Source of the DNA: Brachypodium distachyon
Lineage: Eukaryota; Streptophyta; Magnoliopsida; Poales; Poaceae
Length of the DNA stretch: 64,000 nt
Assembly: GCF_000005505.3 (NCBI RefSeq)
Contig: NC_016134.3
Coordinates: 45,226,650-45,290,649, forward strand
Direction: 5' to 3'
Shown piece by piece: positions 35,904 to 48,654 of this stretch. The notes beneath the pieces are model-generated. The model saw only the letters and a program-made list of their open reading frames with translations, ran no database searches and had not been told where the DNA came from. Position 1 is the stretch's first letter. Each line of letters starts with the position of its first letter. The translations under genes were made by a program, and so were the position numbers.

Positions 35904-35960
35904 AGCCCAGCAAGGAGGTATCAGCCTGCGTGCTTGAGCGGCCCAGATAGCTGATGGGCT
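35904..35960 (-). promoter_or_regulatory. Monocot snRNA promoter (MSP-like) elements
   Basis: RGCCCR-type motifs at 35904-35909 (AGCCCA), 35940-35945 (GGCCCA) and 35955-35960 (TGGGCT, AGCCCA in U2 sense). Monocot snRNA genes need such elements upstream of the USE. They could equally serve as site II elements for the divergent DRP5B gene, whose ATG is only about 200 bp away. Confidence 0.5.
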
Positions 35961-36161
35961 TCCTCTTAGAAGTTTAACACACCCTCAAAAAAAAAAAGTT
36001 TAACACACCCTCTATGCTGCTCGTCTTTTACAACAATTTTTTTTTGCAGAAATAACAAAGGAGATAACGCATGTACGCGCTCCTTCCCCGCAAACTTCAA
36101 ACCCCCCCCGCAGTTCTGCGCTCTCTTCCCCAACCCAAAACCCCTCGAAAACAACCCGCCA

Positions 36162-39100
36162 ATGGCGACATTGCCGCCTGAGCAGCTCACTCTGGGAGAG
36201 GAGGCGGAGGAGGCGCGTGGGTTGCTCTACGAGGCTTACAACGAGCTGCAGCGCCTAGCCGCGGAGCTTGGCGGCGCGGCGGTGCCGGCGCCGGCCGTGG
36301 TGGTGGTCGGCCACCAGACGGACGGGAAGAGCGCGCTGGTCGAGGCGCTGATGGGGTTCCAGTTCAACCACGTCGGCGGCGGCACCAAGACGCGCCGGCC
36401 CATCGCGCTCCATCTCCGTTTCAACCCGCGCTGCGACGTCCCACACTGCCGTCTCCTCGCCGGCTCGGGCGAGGGGGATGCCGACGACGACGAAGACGGG
36501 GCCGTGGACCGCCCAATGCCGCTCGCCGACATCCAGGTTCGTTCATCCATTCCCCCACACGCGGCTGTGGATAATGCTGGTGTCATTTGGTTGTATCCCC
36601 GTGGCGTCTTTGTAATGCTCCGTACGTGTTTGCATTATTGCTTGTGTCATCACTACTGTCATGTGACTGCTGGAGGTTGCGGGCACTGAGGGAGTGAGGG
36701 GTGTTATTTAGAACAATTTAGGAGAAAGGGAGGATGAGGTGTATGTATGTACGCACCTCGTGGGTTTTGTGTGATTACCTGTTATGTGTTTATCCTGCCT
36801 GCAACTGTAGTAAGTAGTAACCTAGTTAAGTTCAGATCCTTATCTCTCTGTTGTGTGTTGAGATTTTTCAACTAATATGTAGGTAGCTGACTACATGCAT
36901 GCATAATGGTTACATAATGTATCGATGATCTAAATTAACATTTGATGCTACCATTATTCATCCTCTAACCCATGATATAAATGATAATTCACAAATTAAC
37001 CTCTCGACTGGAATATCCTTGTATCTTGTATGTTATAGTGTACAAAATAATATTGACCTTTCTCCTTTGCCAAATATCTTCAGTTTATGCATGTAAAGTT
37101 TTGTAAAAGGACCTAGCAAGCTTAAATGGATATTTATCCATATAAAGTGCGCAAACTTGAAATGCTGATAATCGTCGAGGATTAGCTACCCTTACCATGC
37201 GAACTGCTTTTATTTGTAGCAGCAAATATATGAAACTAGTTGGTTGACTTGCTATAAATGAGAGGTGTATAAATAAGTACCGTCTATACAAAACTCGATA
37301 GATGGTTTGACCAATTACTGTGGTTATCAAAACGAAGCATGCAGTTCTTATGTTTTGCATTACTTAATTAATTATGTAGGAACCAAATATATCACTTTGT
37401 TGGTATTGTCAAATTGAAACGTAGATGAGATTCCACTGTTGATTCAGTGACCGAACCTTTTCCATCACCTGTCAATATTATTTTTTAAGAATGCTTACTT
37501 TCAGGAATACATTGAAGCTGAAAACATGAGGCTGGAGAATGATCCTTGCCAGTTCTCAGAGAGGGAAATTATAATAAAGATAGAATACAAGCATTGCCCC
37601 AATCTCACCATTATTGACACTCCAGGCCTCATCCTTGCAGCTCCTGGCCGTAAAAATCGGGTTCTGCAGGTGGTCTTTTATTCTTTTGCTCTGTCAGTTA
37701 ACACTAGTTCTCTGTAGCCCATCATGTTCCTTTGTTTCCATGAAAACTGCACTTACTGCGACCCTGTGGACTCCTTGTCTCTCTAATATTCACGAAAGCA
37801 ACACCCGTTGGTACTCTTTCGACCTGCAGAGTCAGGCTTGTGCTGTTGAGGCCCTTGTTCGTGCGAAAATTCAGCATAAAGAAACCATAATTCTGTGCCT
37901 TGAAGACTGTAGTGATTGGAGCAATGCAACTACAAGAAGAGTGGTGATGCAGGTTTGTTCTTTTAAACTGTCTTTCCTATGGAAAGCTCCTCTAAAACAT
38001 CCTTGCATGAATCCACGCTAATTTTATTGTACCACAGTTTTTTTTTATAAAGGAGCTTATCACTCCCAATTTTATTCCTGTGAGTCGAATTGCTGATAAG
38101 ACAACAAGGTCTAGATAGTTTAGGGTTAAAAGAAACATCACTCTGTAATCCAGCAAAATCTGCTATCCCACGAGCCTAGCATGAATGCATTATATCAGAC
38201 TATCTCTGCTCCAACCATGAGACATTAAATAGCTGGTACAGTCTTAAGCCTATTATTACATTCTTTACGGACAGAAAACCTGCTCTGCCTTAAACGAAAA
38301 TATATCCAAGCAAGCTAGAACTCTGGTACTCCCTAACACCCTGACAAAAACACACAACCTTCTTAACCCGTCCTCAAGACTGAGAACCGCTGAATTTGTC
38401 TCTGGCTGAACAACCCATAGGAGCAAGGTTGCACCTCTGTGTTGCCTGCTTGAGGTGTTCAACGGAACTTCAATAACCAGAACTTTCTGTAGGGCCTATA
38501 TTCTAATTAGTTTTTTAGCACAACATATAAATATTTCACTGGAAAGGCACCACTCTTTCAAATCGTGGCTTACGTTACGCTTATCATTACTCTGATCTAT
38601 GCAGGCTTCACTATGAAACTCCTGGAGAACTTGTACCTCATTTCCTGGTTACTGTGTTTAAATAAAAGATACACCGACTATCTCAAGTTCTAGTTTCAAT
38701 TAGAGTATCCAGTTAGCATAATAATCCTTTGTTCAGTGATAACTGATTAAGCGGCGCCTTTAAGCTAGGTCTTACTCCCTTTTTGATACTGCAGGTTGAT
38801 CCTGATCTTGCGAGGACAGTTTTGGTCTCCACAAAACTTGACACGAAAATTCCACAGTTCGCACGTGCCTCAGATGTTGAAGTGTTTCTTCACCCACCAA
38901 CTTGTGTTCTAGATGGTTCATTGTTGGGAGATTCTCCCTTTTTCACATCAGTGCCTTCTGGAAGAGTTGGTTCTTGCCATGAAGCTGTCTTCAGATCAAA
39001 CGAAGAGTTTAAGAAGGCAAGGCATGCGACTATGACTCCAATTCTTTAGAGCTTTCGGTTTTTCCTCCAATGAAGTTTGTGTTTTCTGTGAGTTTGTTCT

Positions 39101-42100
39101 TCCTCGCATGTTTCAAGTCTACTTTTAAGTCGCCTATGAGTTTTCTCCCTATGCATGTGAAAGACAACTGGCCATCTGATTCCACACTGTGAATTGGATG
39201 AAGATCATGCTGGAAACGTGCCTTTCATCCATACACATTTTTTAGTAAGAATAAAAAGGGTTGATGTACAGTTGTACACCAACGCTCATTTTAAGGAGCA
39301 CCTTTTTGCCAGGATCCTTCTATGTCAGCATTTCTTAGCCAATTTTGTTTTGCTTTTCTCTTGTCCTTAAAGTGTAGTTATGAGTACCTTTCATGTTAAC
39401 TGAATCCTTGAAAGGCTTCTAATTTATTTATGTTCTGCAGGCGATCTCACTGAGAGAGTTTGAAGATGTTGCGTCTCTTGAAGACAAGCTAGGAAGGTCA
39501 CTTACAAAGGAGGAGAAGAATAGGATAGGATTGAGTAACTTAAGATTATTTTTGGAAGAATTGCTGCAGAAGAGGTATTGTTTTATATTATTGTGCATAT
39601 AGTTTGCATCATTCTTTGTATCTCTGGAATAATACAAATAATATGTACAAGGTACATTGAGAGTGTTCCATCAATTATTCCACTTCTTGAGAAGGAACAT
39701 CGCGCTGCAACGAGGAATTTGCGTAAAGTCACAGAAGAAATCAGGTGACTCCCTAGTTGTCTGTCAGCAAGCCTGCCTATATTCTATGGTGCACTTAACA
39801 ACCCCCGTCTGGATTTATTTCCCCAATAACTACTTCGTCTGTTTACCTACGATGATATAGTTTTCTAGTTCAAGAGCTTATCTCTGCAACTATAAATGGA
39901 GGAGTTGCTGAACGAACCATTTTCGTCTTCACTTCTGTAAAAGAAACCTTTTCTTTTCCGGTAATTGCAATCCAGCCCTTGTGTGCAGTGCACAGACAAT
40001 ATACAGTACAATGCCCCCAATATTTTGTGGAAGTTCCAAATTAGTCCCTCATGGAGTATGTGTACCTTACTAGAAAAGAAAGGACTAAAGGAGTCACAAA
40101 AGCTAAGTTCTTTTTTTTTTTACTTTGTAATATGAATTTTGTGTTCCCCTAAAACCACTTGTCTCCCTTCCCTATAGCAGGATATTTTATCCAGAGTATA
40201 ACGTTTATGAAGAAAGAAAGCTCAGGAGCTCTGTTTTTACAACCATTTTGTGATTTAGCCATGCCTTTTATTCTAATAGCATTCTGTATCTATCCAGTGA
40301 TTTGGACGAGGCAAAACTGAAGGAAAAAGCTCGCCTGTTTCATGATTCATTTTTGACAAAGGTGCTTATTAGTTATTACTCTACTGCAAACTGGCAGTCG
40401 ATTACATTATTGTAAACGAAGCATTTTAATGCCTTACAATTACATAATCATGACAAAATCTGCTTGAAATAAATATGAAGATTGATTTCGATTTCCTTAT
40501 TTCAGTTATCTTTGCTATTGAAAGGCATGGTGGTGGCACCTCCTGATAAGTTTGGTGGGTGTTTTTACCTCCTGTGGCTGCTGTTTCGTGTTAAATGCTG
40601 CTTTTGCTAATAATTTCTTGCGACTGTTGGGCTTATAGGAGAAACTGTAATTAACGAGAGGATCAATGGAGGAACATTTACTGGGAGTGAGAATTTCCAG
40701 CTCCCGAACAAGATGATGCCTGTAACTTCTTTTCCAATCTGTTGCATCTCCATAGCGTCCCCATACTATAAATCCATCTACAAATCCCCTCAACTTACAA
40801 AAAACAAAACAAATCAAATTGTGTGTCTGTGCTCCTGGTTTCACGAGCACCTGTGCTATCAAGCAGGCCCTGCTCCTGGCCCTGGTGGGATCCTTTCTCT
40901 CTTTACCGTGCCCAGGGGACGCTGCCCTCCAGAATGAGGAAGATGCTACTTTCCCGCACAATCCCAAGGGAGGTCGGGATGGCGTTCTTCTCACGTGTGT
41001 CGTCTGAATTAATTTAGTAAGGAGTAGGCCGACACAATGAGAGACAAATAGAGAGGAAAACATGAGGAGGAAGAACATACTGATATAGTGACATGTGTCC
41101 TCATTTTTTCCTTGTAGTTTTAACTTTTAAATACCGAGTCGTTGGCAAAACCGTATTAGGAGGTTACATCGATACAGTTCAAGAGTCAGTTACATGGTTT
41201 TATCCTTTGTGCACATGCGGATAGCACACACCCACAAAGTTCGGGAGGTCAACTAGATTTCTTCCTTTCTGCATTGAAGATGATCTAGTATTTCTAGTAA
41301 GAATTAAAATTTCTTTTCTATAGCTAAACTTCTGAATAAGTTGTGTTACAATTGCCTTCATAATTCAGAGTGTCCTGGTGAACTTTAAATCAGTTAACAG
41401 TAACATATTATATCACTATGGGTTGCTGTGGAATCACTTGACCTTATAACTATTCTGACCCTTTAGTCCTCAAAATATTTCTTGCAGAGAAAAAGTAAAA
41501 GGTAAACATATTTGCCTTGAAAGCTCAGGCCTTCATTTAAGGCACACCATATATGCTGTACTTTGCTGGATGATGTAGTTGTACTCTTATAGTTGCTACA
41601 TCATGTTTGATGTGTCATGACAATGCACACAATGTATTGTTTTTCAGAATGCTGGAATGCGTCTTTATGGTGGTGCGCAATACCATCGGGCAATGGCTGA
41701 ATTTCGTCTGGTAGTTGGAAGTATCAAGTGCCCTCCAATTACCAGGGAGGAAATTGTCAATGCTTCTGGTGTTGAAGATATTCATGATGGGACGAATTAC
41801 TCCAGGTATTCTCTTTACACACGCAGAAATGCTTCGGCCATACTTATATGAAATATTTATTCATTTTTGACATTGTTGTTCTAGGACCGCTTGTGTAATT
41901 GCTGTCGCAAAAGCACGCGACACATTTGAGCCGTTCCTTCATCAGGTTGGTGAGCTTGTCTTAGGGGTCCGCATATTAATGATGTACATTTAGATGTCCC
42001 TCTTCAGCTTTATTCATGGCAGCACATAACAGACTTGCACAATTAGGTTTCCTTCTTCCATGTTTGTGTGTGATAGTGGTTTCAGTAAAATCACCACCCA

Positions 42101-43581
42101 TGTTTTTCATTCTGTTTTCAATTAAGACTAATGTTTTCCTCATGAAAACGTGAAATCAATTGAAATTATTACATCGCATGGATAAAAGTAGTTGAATCAC
42201 TCTGTTTGTGGTTGGATAAGGGTGGTACTTCGTGATTAAACTATATCCTTTATTTTTTGGGTGCAGTTGGGTTTTAGGCTGTTGTACATACTGAAGAGAC
42301 TGAGTCCAATCTCTGTTTTTCTGCTGGAGGTACTAACTTATCCACAAGTTAAGTTATTCAATTCATGTATTTCTATTATATATTTTCTAATACTCTGGTA
42401 AAACTCGAAACAGAAAGATGGTGAGCACTTTAGCAGACATGATGTACTTGTGAAGCGTGTCCAAGCTGCTTTCAATAGGTTTGCTGAATCTACTGAGCAA
42501 TCATGTCGTGAAAGGTGCTAATTTTCTCAACTCCAATACCTTTGAAAGTTTGAATTGCCTTCCAGTTTTTTGGTTGTGTGCACTCTAGTCAAATCGTAAG
42601 GAAGCTCAATTGCAACTGACTCCTGGAGGCTTGATCTCAAGTTAAATATACTTTCTGACTTGTCCTTTTGTAACTGACTTATGTGTTGTTCAAAATATAA
42701 TGCAGATGTATGGAAGATTTGGAGAGCACCACTCGGTATGTTACTTGGTCCCTTCACAATAAGGTACATTTATTTACTTACTAATTGGAACTAACCTTTT
42801 TATTGGCATGCCTAATAATATGCTACATTGGATATAGAACCGTGCCGGATTGCGACACTTCCTGGATTCATTTGTTGCACCGGAGCAGTTATCTGCTAGC
42901 ACACATACAGCTGCCAACTCAGCTGGGCTGCACGAGCAATCTTCTGGGTTGAATGACAATAAACAGGATAAACCAAAAGGAGACTTGAAATCTAGTCATC
43001 CTTTGGACTCAAATCCATCAAGTGTTGTGTCAGAAACTAGGCTGGTTGATCTCTTGGACAGCACACTCTGGAACAGAAGGCTGGCGCCCTCATCTGAACG
43101 GCTTGTGTATGCACTGGTTCACCAGATTTTTCATGGAATCAAAGAGCATTTCCTTGTCACTACAGAACTGAAGGTCTCCCTGCAGCAAACCCTGCACTCT
43201 GTAACCATTCTAGATATTTCTGTTTACGTCCTAATGCTTTGGCTCATCATGAAATTGCAGTTCAATTGTTTCCTCCTCATGCCAATTGTCGACAAATTGG
43301 CGGCTCTTCTAAGGGAAGACCTTGAATCAGCTTTCGAAGACGATCTCGACAGCATCTTCAACGTCAACCAGCTGCGCCACTCTCTGGGGCAGAGGAAGCG
43401 AGAGCTGGAGATCGAATTGAAGCGGGTACATACTCTCTCAAGCAATTTTACTCACATACAGCATAGCTGCCTTATTTTCAGTCTCCCAACTAACTTTTTC
43501 TCTTGAATTCAGATCAAGCGCTTAAAAGAGAAGTTCGGACAGATAAATAAGAATCTCAATTCTCTCCAGGTTAGGCAGTAA
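36162..43581 (+). CDS. DRP5B: Dynamin-related GTPase DRP5B (ARC5)
   Basis: Large GTPase that forms the cytosolic ring for the final constriction of dividing chloroplasts and peroxisomes. Seventeen exons: 36162-36536, 37505-37669, 37830-37952, 38795-39016, 39441-39574, 39652-39744, 40298-40361, 40506-40554, 40639-40721, 41648-41805, 41885-41945, 42267-42329, 42414-42514, 42706-42763, 42838-43173, 43261-43425, 43513-43581; 772 residues (Arabidopsis ARC5 is 777). GTPase motifs: G1 GHQTDGKS (50-57), G2 Thr in GGGTKTRRPI, G3 DTPG (163-166), G4 TKLD (234-237). The stalk and C-terminal GTPase effector helix (FNCFLLMPIVDKLAALL, DDLDSIFNVNQLRHSL) follow, closely matching ARC5; it lacks a classical PH domain. 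The intron after exon 4 has a GC donor (AAGAAG/GCAAGG), and the one before exon 6 ends AAG. The start MATLPPEQL is the only upstream ATG in frame. Confidence 0.96.
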
Positions 43582-44353
43582 GTCACTCTGGTGGAAGAAG
43601 CTAGCTAGGACTAGGAAGGAGTCAGTCCAGGTAGAATTGCAATAAACCAATGTTTCTCCTGTAGTACTATGACTTCTTGTTGGATCCTTTTTCATGAGTA
43701 AATATGAATCATCCCCTTTGTGTGTTCTACTCATCAACGTATATTTTGCTACAATCAATCCATATGATCGATGATGAACGTGGTTTTCCCCAGCATAGGT
43801 TGGTATCCACATACCATCCTAGCCACGGGATTCACATACCATAAAAGAAATGGGTGTTTTCATGTGGCTAAGAAAGTATGAGACCCACAACTTAATGCAT
43901 GATGCCATTTCTGGAGCACCAATCTCCAGGAAACGAATGGTTATGATGGTATGAGGATACAAACCTATGCTGGACGATAGCTTTTTGGATAGATGATCGA
44001 TGAAAAACATTCCTTGCAAAAGAGGTGTTGTTTGGTAACTTTAGTTTGCTGTGAGAAGAAGAAATGAAAACGAAAGCAATGTAAAGATAAAGGGTGTAAA
44101 TTGCTAGCATTGGTTTTGCGACGAGCACGTGCACGTTGCGACCCTTCCAAACAAAACCCACCTGAAAAGCACTCTCTCAGCCCCATCCAAATCCCATTGA
44201 TACATGCAGCGTACATCTCTAACCTCTCAAATCACCAGCCTAAACTTAGCAGCAACACCACCACCTTCCTTCCGTCTCTCCTCTGTCCCTCTCCGCGCGC
44301 GGGAACCACGGTGGCATGCTCCGCGCATTGGGCAGCCAGAGTACGAGGACGAG
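43582..44353. other. DRP5B 3' flank and WD40-gene promoter
   Basis: Gene-free interval. The last 200 bp become C-rich (CTCTCTCAGCCCCATCC and following) as expected of a 5' UTR. An in-frame ATG at 44204 could extend the next protein by 50 residues, but the extension is not family-like. Confidence 0.4.
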
Positions 44354-47300
44354 ATGAGGGGCGACGGCGACAAGGAGGCCTTCTTCCACTGCCTGGACCG
44401 CGTGCCGTCGGGCATCCACATCGACGCCGACTTCCCCTCCGACGACGACGACGACGATGAGAACGGCCGCGCGTCCTTCTCGTCCGCCATGCCCGACCAG
44501 GCCTTCCAGAGCTTCCGGAAGCACCAGGCGGCCGTGCTGGAGCTCGACGACGAAGAGCCGGAGCCGGAGGAGGAGATGGAGGACGCGTCCAAGTACGACA
44601 TGTGGATGTCCGACGAGCCCATGTCCATCCAGGAGCGCCGCCGCCGTCTGCATCAGGGCCTCGGCATGGTCAGCAGCCGCGACCTCGCCCTCCGCCGCCA
44701 CAGCACCAAGAAGCGCTTCGTCGACGTGCCCCGCAGCGTCTCCAGGCGGATGGTCATGCAGCAGGAGCAGCAACAACAGCAGCCGCAGCCGCTGCCGACG
44801 TCGTCATCGTTGCCGGCCGCCGCTGACGCGCCGAGCACCACGACCGTGACCCCTGCGGCGCCGCTGTCGGGTGCCGCAGCGGCGCGTGACATGCTGATGA
44901 ACCAGCCGCCGCCGGCCAAGGCCAGCATCACGCGGCGCCGGTCGGACACCTTCCTCGCCGTGCGGGATGGCGGCACGCCCGGCTCCGGGAAGCCGCAGCT
45001 GGCCACGTCTCTGCGCTGTGCTCGCTCCTTGCTGAGCCCGCACGACCCTTGCAGCGGCGCGCTCGCCGACAAGTTCAAAGCGGCGGCGGCGGTGACGACA
45101 ACAATGACACGCGATTTGCCCCCACCGGCATCATCGCCATCGGCGGATAAAGGCGACGACGGCAGTGGCAAGAAGCAGCAGGACAGCAGCAAGGAGGTCG
45201 TGCCCGCCGCAGCCGGCGCCGCGCCCAAGGACCAGAGCCAGACGGGCGCAATGGGGCTGGAGGACCAGTTCGAGAAGCTCATCGGCAACACCCCGATCGT
45301 GAAGCACCTGATGCGGCGCGGCCAGAGCCAGCACCACAGCCAGCCCTTGCCGCCTGCCACCGGCACCCCGCCGCCCAAGGGCGACAACAAGGCGCCTGCC
45401 GGCAAGAAGAAGGGCGGGTGGCTCAAGAACATCAAGTCCGTCGCCATTGGCTTCATCGGAGACAAGGATGGCAACGTCGGCAAGTCGTCGGGGGCTCCGG
45501 CCGCTCCGACAACAGGCGCCACCGCACCCGGCGCGGGTCCCGGCAGCGGCGCCATGCCGCCACCGTCGTCGATGTCGTCCTCCTCCTCGTCCGCCGCCGC
45601 GTCGACAGAGAAGCTCAAGGTGCACAACTACGGCAAGTCGAGCAAGGAGCTCACCGGACTCTACATGTCCCAGGTACCACCAATCAAACCATTGCTTCAT
45701 GGTTTGCGTGCAACTTACAATTCTCAATCTACATATGATGTGTACTGGCAGGAAGTGAAGGCGCACGAAGGATCGATATGGAGCATCAAGTTCAGCGCAG
45801 ACGGGCGGCGGCTGGCGAGCGCGGGGGAGGACGGCGTGGTGCGCGTGTGGGAGGTGGTGGAGACGAGCGCGCCTCCGGGCGCCGTGCCGCAGGACGGCTC
45901 GCTCCCGCCGCTGCCCTGCTCGGCCGCCGACGGATCATCGGCAGCGGCACCGGCGCTGACCAAGAAGTCGACGACGAAGGCCGGCAAGACCGGCAAGGAC
46001 GCCCTCCCGGAACACCTCGTGGTGCCCGACAAGGTGTTCGCGCTTGCCGAGCCGCCGCTGTGCGTCCTCGAGGGCCACGAGGACGACGTGCTCGACCTCA
46101 CCTGGTCCAAGTCCGACCAGGTAGGTTGGCCTTCTCGACCTCCCGTTTTTACTTACACACCCCTGCCACGTCCATGCTTCTTTGATATTGACGCCGCCGG
46201 CCGCTTGGTGTGTGAGGCTTGCAGCTGCTGTCGTCGTCCATGGACAAGACGGTGCGGCTGTGGGACACGACGAGCAAGGGTTGCCTCAAGACGTTCTCGC
46301 ACAGCGACTACGGTGAGCGCGCCATCTTGGTTGCCATGGCCATCTTCTTCTTCTTCTTAGCAGAGAATGAAACCAAACCGTTGTGTGGTGATGCATTTGC
46401 AGTGACGACCATCCAGTTCAACCCGGTGGACGACCGGTACTTCATCAGCGGGTCGCTGGACGCCAAGGTGCGGCTGTGGAGCATCCCCAACCGGCAGGTC
46501 GTCGACTGGACCGACGTCAACGAGATGGTCACCGCCGCCTCCTACAGCCCCGACGGCCAGGTACGTACGCCGCCGCCGCCCATCGACATTTCAGCTTAAG
46601 CCGGCACCCCTCCTCAATCGATCGCTTCTGACTCGCCGTCGTTTTTTATGTTTCATCCATCCATCGACATGAACAACCCAAGGGCGCCATCATCGGCTCG
46701 CACCAGGGCAGCTCCCGGTTCTACAAGACCGCAGGTACATGCAGCTCATAATCGTGTGCCATTGCCCTGTAATTCTGTCGAACACTTGGTGTACATTATG
46801 TGTTTGTGCGAACTTTTGCTTGCTTAATTTCGACAGACTGCAAGCTGAGCGCGGAGGCGCAGATCGACATCCAGAGCAAGAAGCGCAAGTCCCAGGCCAA
46901 GAAGATCACCGGATTCCAGGTTCCACATATATTAATCGGTTCTCTTTCTTGGCTTTGCTCATCCATTGTTCTTGCTCATCTTCTTGGTGATGCTGCAGTT
47001 CTCGCCGGCGAACCCGTCGGAGGTGCTGGTGACGTCGGCGGACTCGCAGATCCGGGTGTTCGACGGCGTCACCATGGTGCAGAAGTTCAGGGGGTTCAAG
47101 AACACGAGCAGCCAGATCGCGGCGGCGTACACGAGCGACGGTCGGTACGTGGTGTGCGCCAGCGAGGACTCGCACGTCTTCGTCTGGAAGACCACCCGGA
47201 GCGCGCCGGCCGCGGCGCCCGGGATCGGCGGCATCGGCATGAAGCCCAAGACCTGGTGCACCACCCGCTCCTACGAGAACTTCTACTGCAAGGACGTCTC

Positions 47301-47652
47301 CGCCGCCGTGCCCTGGCCCCACTCCCCGGCCCCACCCGGCAGCCCCTCCTCGCAGAAGCCCGCCGGCGTGTCGTGCACCGACGACATCTGCACCATGGCG
47401 AGCCACGCGGCGTCGGGGAAGAGCGGCGAGCTTGTCGGCAGCCCCGCGGCGCCGCATCAGCAGCAGCCGTCGCCGCACTCGGGCCCGCTCGACACGCCGT
47501 CGTCGAAGCAGGGGAAGAGCGGCGGCGCGGCGGACGGCGGCAACGCGTGGGGGCTGGTGGTGGTGACGGCGACCCTGGGCGGCGAGATCAGGGTGTACCA
47601 GAACTTCGGCATGCCCTTCAGGATCAAAGGCCAGGGCAACCTCTTCCACTGA
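44354..47652 (+). CDS. WD40-repeat protein, WDR44-like plant family
   Basis: Exons 44354-45673, 45752-46120, 46225-46312, 46403-46560, 46683-46734, 46837-46919 and 46999-47652; 907 residues. The N-terminal half is acidic then low-complexity: [12 protein letters not shown] near the start, a DDDDDD run, [16 protein letters not shown]-rich and Ala/Pro-rich stretches, and the conserved [19 protein letters not shown] basic block. The C-terminal half is a WD propeller: [73 protein letters not shown] and [12 protein letters not shown]. Related plant proteins begin with an equivalent acidic FxDxxDRVPS block and are likened to human WDR44, a Rab11 effector; function in plants is not established. ATG 44354 is preferred because the family block follows immediately. 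Intron 1 (78 nt) has no stop and keeps frame. The intron before exon 5 ends in AAG. Confidence 0.9.
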
Positions 47653-48654
47653 TCCCTTGAGACCAAACCCTTGCTGCGAGGCTGCGAGCGAATCTGCAAG
47701 TGATGTGTTCGACGAATTGACAGAGTCGCAGCCTACTGTATCTTATCTTACTGAAGATCTTGTGTGTGACCTGTTTCAGGTAGATTAAAAACTTCGTCCG
47801 TGTAACGATTTTGAGCATAGGTAAACTGTGTAACGATTTTGAGCGTAGGAAAACTGTGTAGAATGCCCGATTTGTAAAGTTAGTGCCTCGATGGGAAATG
47901 TACATGGAAATGGGATTTGCTGCATTTGCATTTGGACCGTATTAGATTAAGCACATTTAGGGCGTATATATGCTCGAGGCCATGGGAGTATTACTGTAAT
48001 CAGAGTGAATAAGCAAGCGGTTGTAATCATCTGATTATAGGGATTTTGTGATATTTATTCGGAAAAGAAGACAGTAGTTGAGGCTATGAACTTAGGCTGT
48101 GTTTGGTTTGGGAGCGAGGTAGAATGGAATGGAACCACTCCATTCCATTCCATTCCTATTATAATGGAGTGGTTCTAGTATGTTGTTTGGTTTGGGAAAT
48201 GGAACGGTTATAGATTTTGTTTGGTCTATGGAATATGATGAAATGGAATGGTTTCATTTTGTGTTTGCTTTGGGAGATGGAATGAGACGAAGAGAAGGTT
48301 ACCTCCACGAGTAAGAAATGGAGCTGACCTACTCTTCATGATTTTGAAAACACAAGGAAAAAAATTTGGCAGCATTTTGTTTGTATTTTCTCTCATAGAC
48401 AGTTTAGAATACATGAACATAACACATATACGAATAAAACATACTAGTAGATGAAGCATCAGATCCATACATCACATATAGGGTTCATACAATCAATCAC
48501 ATTACAAATCCAAAATACATCACATAAAGCATACTACTACAGTAGATATTTGGTGTCCATACAATTAGTAGAGAACATTAGAGGAGTCCATACAACAGCA
48601 AAATATGCCAGCCTACATTAGAGAAGTCCATAATAAGCCTTCATAAACATCCAA

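Noticed and set aside
40722..41647. Possible insertion inside DRP5B intron 9
   Set aside because: The long intron has a GC-richer centre with a minus-strand open frame, but I found no inverted ends, target duplication or recognisable protein.
44204..44353. Upstream in-frame ATG for the WD40 protein
   Set aside because: Adds 50 non-conserved residues; the family block begins right after ATG 44354.
44653..45627. Minus-strand open frame of 324 codons
   Set aside because: Antisense of the low-complexity N-terminal half of the WD40 protein; no recognisable motif.
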